Assembly (NCBI GenBank): GCA_002402635.1
Contig: DHGE01000177.1
Span: forward strand, 1-6,419
Source: Deferribacterales bacterium UBA4806
Lineage (GTDB): Bacteria; Chrysiogenota; Deferribacteres; Deferribacterales; UBA228
Length of the DNA: 6,419 bases
Reading direction: 5' to 3'
In this document: positions 1 to 6,164 of the stretch, one piece after another
How the letters are laid out: each line of letters begins with the position of its first letter
Position numbering within the stretch: the first letter of the stretch is position 1
Translations under genes and position numbers: made by a program
Notes under the pieces: model-generated
Database searches by the model: none
What the model was told of the DNA's origin: nothing
Seen by the model: the letters and a program-made list of their open reading frames with translations, nothing else

Positions 1-655
1 GTCCTGTTTCATGAATTATAAGTGCTCCTGCTGCTTTTTGCCTTGCTGCTTCTTCAAATTTATATGTCCACCTACCATAATAAGTCATAGCTTTACCTTC
101 AAACATTGAGTTATCCAACATATCTGGATTGTTGGGATCTGGAATTTGAAGGTCATTTATAAGAACAATCAATATTTTATCCTTAACATCAGTGTTTTTG
201 AAATCATTCCAGTTGTATTCAGGTGCATTTACACCATATCCCACAAATACTACATCTTTATCTATCAGGTCAATTGTACTTTTACCCTCTGTTGTCCAGA
301 CAACATAATCATCTTTATATTTAAGTCTATCATTAATGCTATTAAAGATTAATTTAATAGTATTGGGGTTTGGATTTATTCCAGTCAAAGGCACTGCCTG
401 AAAGTATGAACCTCCATCCCCAATAGGCTTCAACCCCAATGACTTAAAATTACTGGCAATATAATTAATCGCTAACTCCTCGCCTTTTGTCCCCACTCCT
501 CTGCCATCATATTCATCAGATGAAAGTATTTTTGTATATGTAAGCAGACCTTCGGCATCAATCTTATTTAATGACGCCTCAGGAATATAAATAATCTGTT
601 CAGCCCATATTTTAAAACAAAATATCAAAAGAATTAGAAAAATTTTTTTAATCAT
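1..655 (-). CDS. Secreted M28-family metallopeptidase with PA domain (N-terminal part, cut by window edge)
   Basis: This is the first 218 codons of a zinc aminopeptidase-type exopeptidase; the frame is open to the left edge. Residues 1-18 form a signal peptide (basic MIKK start, hydrophobic core, likely cleavage after IWA), so the product is exported. Residues 44-90 match the family's N-terminal region, with LSSDEYDGRGVGTKGEE followed by GLKPIGDGGSYFQAVPL. Residues 130-218 match the protease-associated (PA) insert, with DVVFVGYGVNAPEYNW and the characteristic GKAMTYYGRWTYKFEEAARQ. The metal-binding His/Asp/Glu residues of the catalytic domain would lie beyond the edge, so activity cannot be judged. 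The ATG at 655 is chosen because it gives the signal peptide and has a Shine-Dalgarno five bases upstream. The gene lies nine bases after the stop of the helix-hairpin-helix gene and is probably cotranscribed with it. The family is recognised by eye from motif memory. Confidence 0.92.
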   Translation of the reverse strand, partial: MIKKIFLILLIFCFKIWAEQIIYIPEASLNKIDAEGLLTYTKILSSDEYDGRGVGTKGEELAINYIASNFKSLGLKPIGDGGSYFQAVPLTGINPNPNTIKLIFNSINDRLKYKDDYVVWTTEGKSTIDLIDKDVVFVGYGVNAPEYNWNDFKNTDVKDKILIVLINDLQIPDPNNPDMLDNSMFEGKAMTYYGRWTYKFEEAARQKAAGALIIHETG

Positions 656-660
656 AGTTA

Positions 661-666
661 ACCTCT
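661..666 (-). promoter_or_regulatory. Shine-Dalgarno of the M28 peptidase gene, overlapping the upstream stop codon
   Basis: On the minus strand AGAGGT sits five bases before the ATG at 655. Its first two bases are also the last two of the TAG stop (667-665) of the helix-hairpin-helix gene. Ribosomes ending the first gene therefore stop on the ribosome-binding site of the second, as expected for translational coupling. It supports both the operon and the chosen peptidase start. Confidence 0.75.
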
Positions 667-919
667 ATTTAATTATTATATCCTTTTTTATATTTTCTAT
701 TGTCTTCTCTCCAATCCCCTTAACATTAATGAGCTCCTCAATAGTTCTAAAACCACCATATTGCTCTCTATATTTTATTATAGCTTCTGCTTTTACTTGA
801 CCAATGCCTTTTAACGTCATTAGCTCCTCTTTAGTTGCCGTATTAATATTAATTTTTGCAAAAAGAATAACAGTATAAAAAAGAAAAATTAAAGTTATAT
901 ATAGTGTCTTTTTAATCAT
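665..919 (-). CDS. ComEA-like secreted helix-hairpin-helix protein
   Basis: An 84-residue protein with a signal peptide or membrane anchor (1-21, ending ILFA) followed by a compact double helix-hairpin-helix domain. The first hairpin is in ININTATKEELMTLKGIG (residues 23-40) plus AEAIIKYRE; the second is ELINVKGIGEKTIENI (62-77). The two KGIG turns are the backbone-phosphate-binding loops of the fold. Length and layout match the short ComEA family. In competent bacteria ComEA binds double-stranded DNA outside the inner membrane and helps pull it in. No comEC, pilus or other competence gene is visible here, so the gene may be an orphan whose DNA-binding role is only inferred. Short proteins of this type are widespread and many are not shown to act in transformation. 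No Shine-Dalgarno precedes the ATG; a TATAAT box ends five bases before it. Confidence 0.88.
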   Translation of the reverse strand: MIKKTLYITLIFLFYTVILFAKININTATKEELMTLKGIGQVKAEAIIKYREQYGGFRTIEELINVKGIGEKTIENIKKDIIIK

Positions 920-924
920 AAAAT

Positions 925-953
925 ATTATACAATAGCGTAATATAAAACGCAA
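925..953 (-). promoter_or_regulatory. Predicted promoter of the ComEA-like / M28 peptidase unit
   Basis: On the minus strand a perfect -10, TATAAT (930-925), lies 17 bases from TTGCGT (953-948), a -35 matching only at TTG. The -10 ends five bases before the ATG at 919, so a normal start of transcription would fall at or within a base or two of the start codon. Read by eye; no transcript data. Confidence 0.55.
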
Positions 954-955
954 TT
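932..955. promoter_or_regulatory. Inverted repeat, candidate operator in the divergent intergenic region
   Basis: The arms AATAGCGT (932-939) and ACGCAATT (948-955) are inverted copies matching at 7 of 8 positions around an 8-base AT spacer. The GCGT/ACGC cores are the only GC-rich bases in this AT-rich gap. The right arm covers the -35 of the leftward promoter and the left arm lies in its -35/-10 spacer, where a bound dimeric repressor would block it. It also lies 14 bp upstream of the rightward -35. No regulator gene is visible, so the factor is unknown, and chance occurrence is possible. Confidence 0.35.
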
Positions 956-968
956 ATAATAATATTTA

Positions 969-996
969 TTGACCTTTGAGAAATAACAAATAATAT
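969..996 (+). promoter_or_regulatory. Predicted promoter of the phospholipase C-like gene
   Basis: TTGACC (969-974) is a five-of-six match to the -35 consensus. TAATAT (991-996) is a four-of-six -10 after a 16-base spacer. The expected transcription start is near 1003, only about three bases before the ATG at 1006, and no Shine-Dalgarno lies between. It fires away from the leftward promoter across a shared 86-bp gap. Confidence 0.5.
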
Positions 997-1005
997 TACT
1001 TACTT

Positions 1006-1851
1006 ATGATAGTACTATTATTTATAATAATTACAATATTGTTTATTCCATATGATCTTTTTGCTTGGGGCCTAGAAACTCATTTAAAAATAGGTAGCAC
1101 TATCCTTGAAAATGTCTCATTTGCTCTAATTAGGCAATACCCAACATATTTTCTACTTGGAAATATTTTTCCTGATTTTTTCACATTATTAAAGAATCTT
1201 TCAAAGTTTAAAAGAGGATTAGATACCCACTCTTGGGTCACTTTAGGAAAGCTTTTTAAAAATGCATGCAGTGAAGAAGAAAAAGCATTTTGTCACGGAT
1301 ATGCTGCTCATTTAGCTGCAGATATTGTCGCACATAATTATTATATACCTCAGTCATTTTTTCTAGTTAGCAAGAATAAATTTATTTCACACTTAATACT
1401 AGAATATGCAGAGACTAGAAATAGTTTGGAATATGAAAGTTTACTAGAATCACTTCTTGATATGGCCAAAGAAGCCTCTCAGTTATTTTTAAGAACCAAT
1501 GGTATTTCACAGGATTATTTTGTAAAACAAATAAATTATCTAAAGATTTCTATTAGATCACAACATTTGATGAGATTAAAGAAGTGGGCTTTCCTTTTTG
1601 AGAGAACATTAGACCCATCCTTTGTTAGAAGAAGTAACTATTACCAGGAAAAGGCAATAAATCTAGCAAGAGATGTAGTAATTAAGGGTTTTGATTCTTT
1701 TGAAAATTCTGATCCCAAGGGGACATTAAGCATGTTTAAAGCAAAGGAGCTAAGAAAAAAATTGCATGACAATTATGGTAGATCTGTAACAAAAAAACTT
1801 GCTAAAAGAAGAGTTATAATAAAAAATTTTGCTTTAGAAGAAAATAACTAA
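1006..1851 (+). CDS. Secreted zinc-dependent phospholipase C-like protein
   Basis: A 281-residue protein of the bacterial zinc-dependent phospholipase C family (the fold of Bacillus cereus PLC and the clostridial alpha-toxin catalytic domain). These enzymes use three zinc ions to hydrolyse phospholipid head groups. Residues 1-20 are a signal peptide ending LFA, which would leave W21 as the mature N-terminus; in the family Trp1 binds zinc through its own amino group. The other ligands can be picked out in order: H26, D57 (in NIFPDFF), H75 (in LDTHSW), H102, D106 and H110 (in HLAADIVAH), H129 and E133 (in HLILE). There is no C2-like membrane-binding domain as in alpha-toxin; the C-terminus is helical and basic (KKLAKRR). 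Many environmental members have unproven substrates, so phospholipase activity is inferred. The ATG is the only start that keeps the signal peptide, and it has no Shine-Dalgarno. The stop overlaps the convergent sensor gene by 4 bp. Confidence 0.85.
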   Translation: MIVLLFIIITILFIPYDLFAWGLETHLKIGSTILENVSFALIRQYPTYFLLGNIFPDFFTLLKNLSKFKRGLDTHSWVTLGKLFKNACSEEEKAFCHGYAAHLAADIVAHNYYIPQSFFLVSKNKFISHLILEYAETRNSLEYESLLESLLDMAKEASQLFLRTNGISQDYFVKQINYLKISIRSQHLMRLKKWAFLFERTLDPSFVRRSNYYQEKAINLARDVVIKGFDSFENSDPKGTLSMFKAKELRKKLHDNYGRSVTKKLAKRRVIIKNFALEENN

Positions 1852-4800
1852 ATATCCTTAATTTTTAAAACAACCATTGTGATATCATCTTTCTGTTTCT
1901 GTAGCCCTCTGAATTTTATAATTTCATTTAGTATGCTATCTAGTATATTTTTACAATGTTCCTCATGATATTGTTTTACACAGTTCAACAATTTCTCTTC
2001 TCCAAAAAAATCTCCCATCTCATTTTCAGATTCAGTAACGCCATCGGTGTATAACAAAAAAATATCATCTTTAAATAATGGTAGCATATAATCATTATAT
2101 TTATAATCTTTAAGGGCACCTATTAAAATATCCCCCTCCCTGATTTCAGAAATATTATCGATCCTATATAAAGTTGGCCTTGTATGGCCTGCATTAGAAT
2201 ATAAAACCTCTTTAGTTTTAAAATTGAAGCGCATATAAAGAAGAGTAATAATATATTCCATTCTTTCTAGATCATTATAAATAATGTTATTTAAAAGCGT
2301 CAAAATTTCTGACGGTTTTGCATTAGGTCTATATGATATTATTGTTTTTATAAGTGTTCTAACTTCTGACATAATCAGAGCAGCCGCAACATCATGTCCC
2401 GAAACATCAGCAATTATAATATCTAAACAACCATTATTTGTTATAAAAAAATCATAATAGTCTCCACCCACATATTCTGAAGGTAAACAGACTGCACTTA
2501 TATCAACACCATTAATATCAGGATATTTATAGGGAAGTAATGATTTCTGTATGTTTTTAGCAATTTCCAGTTCTTTAGAAATCTCTCTCATTCTAATTAG
2601 TTCTTCAGTCTGTTTAATGTTATTAATGTAAAATGCTATTTGATTAGATATGCTTTGAAGAATGACTAAAAAATCATCTGTAAATAATCCTTTGTATAGT
2701 TTACTAAATACTGACAAAACACCAACTACCTCATTATTTACTATAAGTGGTGTGTGACAAAAAGAAAGTACACCTGAGTTTTTTAATTCAATCGAATAAT
2801 CGTTTAATTTTGCTTCATCTATATCATTAACAGCTAACTGTCTCTTATCAAAAACACACTTACCAACATAGGAGTCATCATCTAGTTCTCTATCAAAACC
2901 CATTATATAACTATCTTTTGAATCACCTACAAAAGAAATAACAATTAATTTATCTCCTCTTTTTTCCCTAAGTATAACAGCATCTATTTTAAAAGTATTT
3001 TTTATGAGGTTAAGAACTTTATATGCTTTTATTTGCAAATTACCTATATCTGAAAATATATTTGATATTTTAAGCATAACATTTAGCTCTGATATTCGTT
3101 TTATTAAAGTATCCTTAGATTCCCCTATACCCAGAGATAAAAGATCTCTAAATACATTTATAAATTTTCGTTCCTTAATTCCCCTTATATCAACATAAGT
3201 GTCTATAATTAATTTAGATGCAGAAGGTCCTACTGCTTCTGAAAGAGTTTTTTCTACAGCATTTTTTAAACTAATTATATCTAAACTAGTAATCATCGAT
3301 TTATCTTTATCAATGCTTTTTAAAAGTTCTTCTATTTTTTCATTTGCAAAATTTTCACCAAAAAAATTAGCTAATATATTTTGTAGATCCGTTATGGTTA
3401 AATCTATGGGAGTTCTTGTAGTTTCTATAATTTCACTAATATCCAAGGATTTAACACATATATTTGACGTTTCTAATTCAATATCAGATTGCTTCGTGAA
3501 AAGTGAAAATAGTGAATTTACAAATATATTAGTCAATAAACTCCAAAAAAAAGCATGCCCCCATGATCCTAAATTTTCTATACCAAATAAAGCTGTTGGT
3601 TTGAGTAATTCTATACTGTACGGACCTTCTAGAACAATTTTGTTATCTAGGATTCCAATATTTGCCATATAGGGTATTATAACAGTATAAGCCCATACAA
3701 CAAAACCGCAAATGATTCCATAAGCAGCTCCTTTTGCATTTGCATTTTTCCAATAAAGACCAAAAATGAAGGCAGGTGCAAATTGAACAATAGCTGAAAA
3801 GGATATAAGTCCCATATCTCTCAATCTTAACGTATTCCCTAAAAAATAATAATAAAGGTAAGCTAATATAAGTATTCCAAATATACAAATACGTCTAAGA
3901 TGCAAAATAATGAGTTTCTTTTTTCTTATAAGAAAAAATTTAATAAGTAGAGGAATAATAATGTAGTTAACTGCCATATTTGCAAGAGTTATTGAACTAA
4001 CCAATATCATACTAAGCCCCGATGCAAGGCCACCCAAATATACCAATAGAGTTAGAGTATTCATATTGTTTTTCATCAGTGGTATAAACATAAAATATGA
4101 TTTAAAATTGTATTCGGTGTTATTTAATATTCCTGATATGGCAATAGGATAAACGAATAAATTTATAAGAAATAAATAGAAAGGAAATAGATAAATTGAT
4201 TTGGATAAATTTTTTTCACTTAAATTTTCTACAACTGCCATATGAAACATTCTTGGTAGAAGTAAAATTGCTAACATACTCATCATATTAATAGAGAACC
4301 AATCAAAGCTCACACCATCATAAACCGGCAGAGAAGTAATCCTCCTAATATGCTCTCGAATATCCAAATCTTCACTATTTAATGCTAAATTAAATATACT
4401 TGCAAAACCATCATAATGTTTATATGTAATAATACTTCCAACAATTAGAATTATGATTAAAACACAGAAGGACTGGAACGCAACAACACCGATAAGACCA
4501 GGATGTTTTCTATTTTCAATATTCAAATAAATAGCAAATATAGCTGTAACAATGCTTAATAAGATAGTTAATGTAAAGGAAATGTCACCAAAAACAGAAG
4601 TAGGAATATTATAACTTTGTCTTATGATAATTGAAATACTATCACTTATGGCTTTTAATTGTAGAGATATATAAGGGATAACACTTATAAAACATAATAT
4701 GGTAACTAAAGCACCTATGCTTTTAGATTTACCATATCTAAAGCTCAAAAAACCTGCTATGGAATTTATATTATGTCTTTCTGATATAACAATAACTTTT

Positions 4801-5066
4801 CTTAATAAAAACCACCAAGTGAAAATTATTAATGTTGGCCCTATATAAATAGTTAGATAATCAATACCACTTGTAGCAGCTCTATCAACTGACCCATAAA
4901 ATGTCCAAGTAGAACAGTAGGCAGCAAGAGTTAAGGTATATATGTAAGGATTGTTTAAGATATTTTTATTCTTAGAATAGACCTTTTCAGATAGATGAGC
5001 TATTAATAAGAGAAAGGCTAAATACAAAATTGTTATAATTATTATTATATAACTTAAATCTAGCAT
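1848..5066 (-). CDS. SLC5 symporter-domain membrane sensor with GAF and SpoIIE/RsbU-type PP2C phosphatase output
   Basis: A 1072-residue fusion. Residues 1-525 hold about 13 membrane helices of the sodium:solute symporter (SLC5) type found in CbrA-like symporter-kinases. Typical motifs are YCSTWTFYGSVDRAATSGID, PYISLQLKAIS, LPRMFHMAVVEN, GGLASGLSM and AIVQFAPAFIFGLYW. Residues 555-622 match the linker of those kinases (ITDLQNILANFFG, then EKTLSEAVGPSASKLI). A GAF domain follows (about 675-815), then a signalling helix (815-845, ending ELEIAKNIQKSLLP). The PP2C domain (845-1072) has its metal-binding acids in place: D869 (GGDYYDF), D887 (ADVSGH), D1008 (TDGV) and D1060/D1061 (KDDITM). The expected activity is dephosphorylation of a phosphoserine anti-sigma antagonist, tuned by solute binding or transport and by a GAF ligand. 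No histidine kinase, PAS or receiver domain is present. No antagonist or anti-sigma gene is in the window. By hand alignment to PutP the Na2-site serine is kept (S349) but the next position is Gly, so ion coupling is uncertain. The gene starts 4 bases after the 62-residue gene without a Shine-Dalgarno. Confidence 0.93.
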   Translation of the reverse strand: MLDLSYIIIIITILYLAFLLLIAHLSEKVYSKNKNILNNPYIYTLTLAAYCSTWTFYGSVDRAATSGIDYLTIYIGPTLIIFTWWFLLRKVIVISERHNINSIAGFLSFRYGKSKSIGALVTILCFISVIPYISLQLKAISDSISIIIRQSYNIPTSVFGDISFTLTILLSIVTAIFAIYLNIENRKHPGLIGVVAFQSFCVLIIILIVGSIITYKHYDGFASIFNLALNSEDLDIREHIRRITSLPVYDGVSFDWFSINMMSMLAILLLPRMFHMAVVENLSEKNLSKSIYLFPFYLFLINLFVYPIAISGILNNTEYNFKSYFMFIPLMKNNMNTLTLLVYLGGLASGLSMILVSSITLANMAVNYIIIPLLIKFFLIRKKKLIILHLRRICIFGILILAYLYYYFLGNTLRLRDMGLISFSAIVQFAPAFIFGLYWKNANAKGAAYGIICGFVVWAYTVIIPYMANIGILDNKIVLEGPYSIELLKPTALFGIENLGSWGHAFFWSLLTNIFVNSLFSLFTKQSDIELETSNICVKSLDISEIIETTRTPIDLTITDLQNILANFFGENFANEKIEELLKSIDKDKSMITSLDIISLKNAVEKTLSEAVGPSASKLIIDTYVDIRGIKERKFINVFRDLLSLGIGESKDTLIKRISELNVMLKISNIFSDIGNLQIKAYKVLNLIKNTFKIDAVILREKRGDKLIVISFVGDSKDSYIMGFDRELDDDSYVGKCVFDKRQLAVNDIDEAKLNDYSIELKNSGVLSFCHTPLIVNNEVVGVLSVFSKLYKGLFTDDFLVILQSISNQIAFYINNIKQTEELIRMREISKELEIAKNIQKSLLPYKYPDINGVDISAVCLPSEYVGGDYYDFFITNNGCLDIIIADVSGHDVAAALIMSEVRTLIKTIISYRPNAKPSEILTLLNNIIYNDLERMEYIITLLYMRFNFKTKEVLYSNAGHTRPTLYRIDNISEIREGDILIGALKDYKYNDYMLPLFKDDIFLLYTDGVTESENEMGDFFGEEKLLNCVKQYHEEHCKNILDSILNEIIKFRGLQKQKDDITMVVLKIKDI

Positions 5067-5070
5067 TTTA

Positions 5071-5259
5071 TTATTTAAACAATTTTACGAATATGAAAAT
5101 TACTATAATCGAAATCAACCAGCCTGCTATAAAGTAAATTACAATTAGAGGAATCCCTGCTATTAAGATTGGTTTATTAAATATAGTTATAAAGGGATAA
5201 TTAATACATACAAGTCCACTAATGAATAAAAATAACCACCTATCGAAAAGATTATTCAT
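5071..5259 (-). CDS. Small two-helix membrane protein paired with the symporter-sensor
   Basis: A 62-residue, very hydrophobic protein with two membrane helices, about residues 8-27 and 31-60. They are joined by a short FNKP turn, with the motif GIPLIVIYFIAGW in the second. It has the look of the small hypothetical membrane proteins often encoded just upstream of SLC5-type transporters and symporter-kinases (NYP...LF...GIP..Y...W pattern); this resemblance is from memory. Only four bases separate its stop from the start of the sensor gene, and a strong promoter lies directly upstream, so it is the first gene of a two-gene unit. A role as an accessory subunit or folding partner of the sensor's transporter domain is inferred from position only. 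No Shine-Dalgarno is present; the ATG lies eight bases after the TATAAT box. Confidence 0.8.
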   Translation of the reverse strand: MNNLFDRWLFLFISGLVCINYPFITIFNKPILIAGIPLIVIYFIAGWLISIIVIFIFVKLFK

Positions 5260-5267
5260 TATTATAT

Positions 5268-5296
5268 ATTATATCAGACCATTAATTTCAGGTAAA
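5268..5296 (-). promoter_or_regulatory. Strong extended -10 promoter of the small membrane protein / sensor unit
   Basis: On the minus strand TTTACC (5296-5291), a four-of-six -35, is followed after exactly 17 bases by a perfect TATAAT (5273-5268). A TGA just before it makes an extended -10. The expected transcription start is near 5261, about two bases before the ATG at 5259. The -35 begins just past the stop codon of the DUF4340 gene, and I see no terminator between them, so read-through from upstream is also possible. A second TATAAT at 5266-5261 is too close to the ATG to serve the same start. Short inverted arms AGACC (5276-5280) and GGTCT (5302-5306) flank the -35, which may be chance. 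Confidence 0.65.
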
Positions 5297-5298
5297 GT

Positions 5299-6162
5299 TT
5301 AGGTCTTTTCAAATTTTTTTAAAAAGCTTTCAATGGAAAAATTATATATTTTAAATATGCTGTCTTTCTTAGTTGGTATTAGATAATCACCATCTTTATC
5401 CTTATATATATCAAATCTTTTCGTCTCATTATCTACTATATACTCAATATAACCTTCTAGACTTGCATTATCTAAATTCTTCTTGTCTACAAAAGTATTG
5501 CCAGTTAAGGTCGAAATGCTTTCAATTAAAGCCTTACTAGTATTATCTTCAAGTCTTTTGTTATCAATAAAATATTTACCGCTATCTGCTCTAATTTCAA
5601 AGGTTTTATTACCAATTTTAATCTTATAGCTTGTTAGCTTCTTTTCATCAAAAGAATAAACCGTTTTATCTTTGATCTGATTTAAAGAGGATGGTAAATA
5701 ATTTGTGAAGGCAGCATCAACTAATTTTGCTTTTTTGTCATCATTTACTTTTACATAAACCATTTTATATGAGGGATCCCTTTTACCGATATAAATTTTG
5801 TAGGTCATTCCGTTGTTTAAAAGTAGATATCTCTTGTCAGTTATTTCATAAGTATTATTATCCTCAACTACTCCTAATTCTGTTATAATATTAGTTTCCT
5901 TCAATGCATCAATAAGTCCATTAATTTCCTCACCATTGGCTGGCCATGTTTCTGGATTTTTAATCATCCACTGATTTGTATTGTTATCATACTCTACAGT
6001 AAAATTTATATCTTTGCCATAATAGGTTATTTTATTAATTTTTAATTCTTCTGGGAACATTCTACGTTCAATATATTCATCATTATTGCTTATTTCAGTT
6101 AGTGCATATATTAAAACTAAGACTACGGCAAGAATTGGAAGAATAAGTTTTTTTATTGACAT
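5299..6162 (-). CDS. DUF4340 membrane-anchored protein of a Gld-type ABC export operon
   Basis: A 287-residue protein with one N-terminal membrane helix (4-22), the rest probably facing the periplasm. The body matches the DUF4340 family pattern: W65 in NQWMIKN, then WPANGEEINGLIDAL (73-87), IYIGKRDPSYKMVYVKV (123-139) and an IKDKTVYSF segment (163-171). The domain appears twice: residues 43-160 and 173-285 share the same order of elements (strand pair, W/YxI, helix LIDAL or LIESI, then a strand pair and a final FxxYL or IESFL). Proteins of this family commonly follow the GldG-like gene in ABC transporter operons, as here, where the gap is 2 bp. The biochemical function is not established. The start at 6162 is chosen because it gives a clean membrane anchor and lies 11 bases from AGGAGG. 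Confidence 0.85.
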   Translation of the reverse strand: MSIKKLILPILAVVLVLIYALTEISNNDEYIERRMFPEELKINKITYYGKDINFTVEYDNNTNQWMIKNPETWPANGEEINGLIDALKETNIITELGVVEDNNTYEITDKRYLLLNNGMTYKIYIGKRDPSYKMVYVKVNDDKKAKLVDAAFTNYLPSSLNQIKDKTVYSFDEKKLTSYKIKIGNKTFEIRADSGKYFIDNKRLEDNTSKALIESISTLTGNTFVDKKNLDNASLEGYIEYIVDNETKRFDIYKDKDGDYLIPTKKDSIFKIYNFSIESFLKKFEKT

Positions 6163-6164
6163 AA

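Noticed and set aside
146..352. Plus-strand open frame opposite the M28 peptidase
   Set aside because: The minus strand carries unmistakable peptidase and PA-domain motifs over the same bases; the plus frame has no start signal or family resemblance.
1821..1835. AAAAAATTTT palindrome near the end of the phospholipase gene as a terminator
   Set aside because: It is only A/T, has no stable GC stem or following T-run at the right place, and lies inside coding sequence; such runs are expected in this AT-rich DNA.
3199..3672. Long open frame on the plus strand inside the sensor gene
   Set aside because: It lies wholly antisense to the well-supported transporter-linker region, has no ribosome-binding site or recognisable domain, and is best explained as a mirror of the real gene. 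The shorter plus-strand frame at 3004-3198 is rejected for the same reason.
3643..3888. 81-codon minus-strand frame overlapping the sensor gene in another phase
   Set aside because: The main frame here encodes conserved SLC5 motifs (residues about 395-465), with no break that would suggest a frameshift between phases.
5276..5306. AGACC...GGTCT inverted arms as a terminator for the DUF4340 operon
   Set aside because: The stem is only five bases with a 21-base loop and no T-run after it, so it is too weak for an intrinsic terminator; it overlaps the promoter of the next unit.
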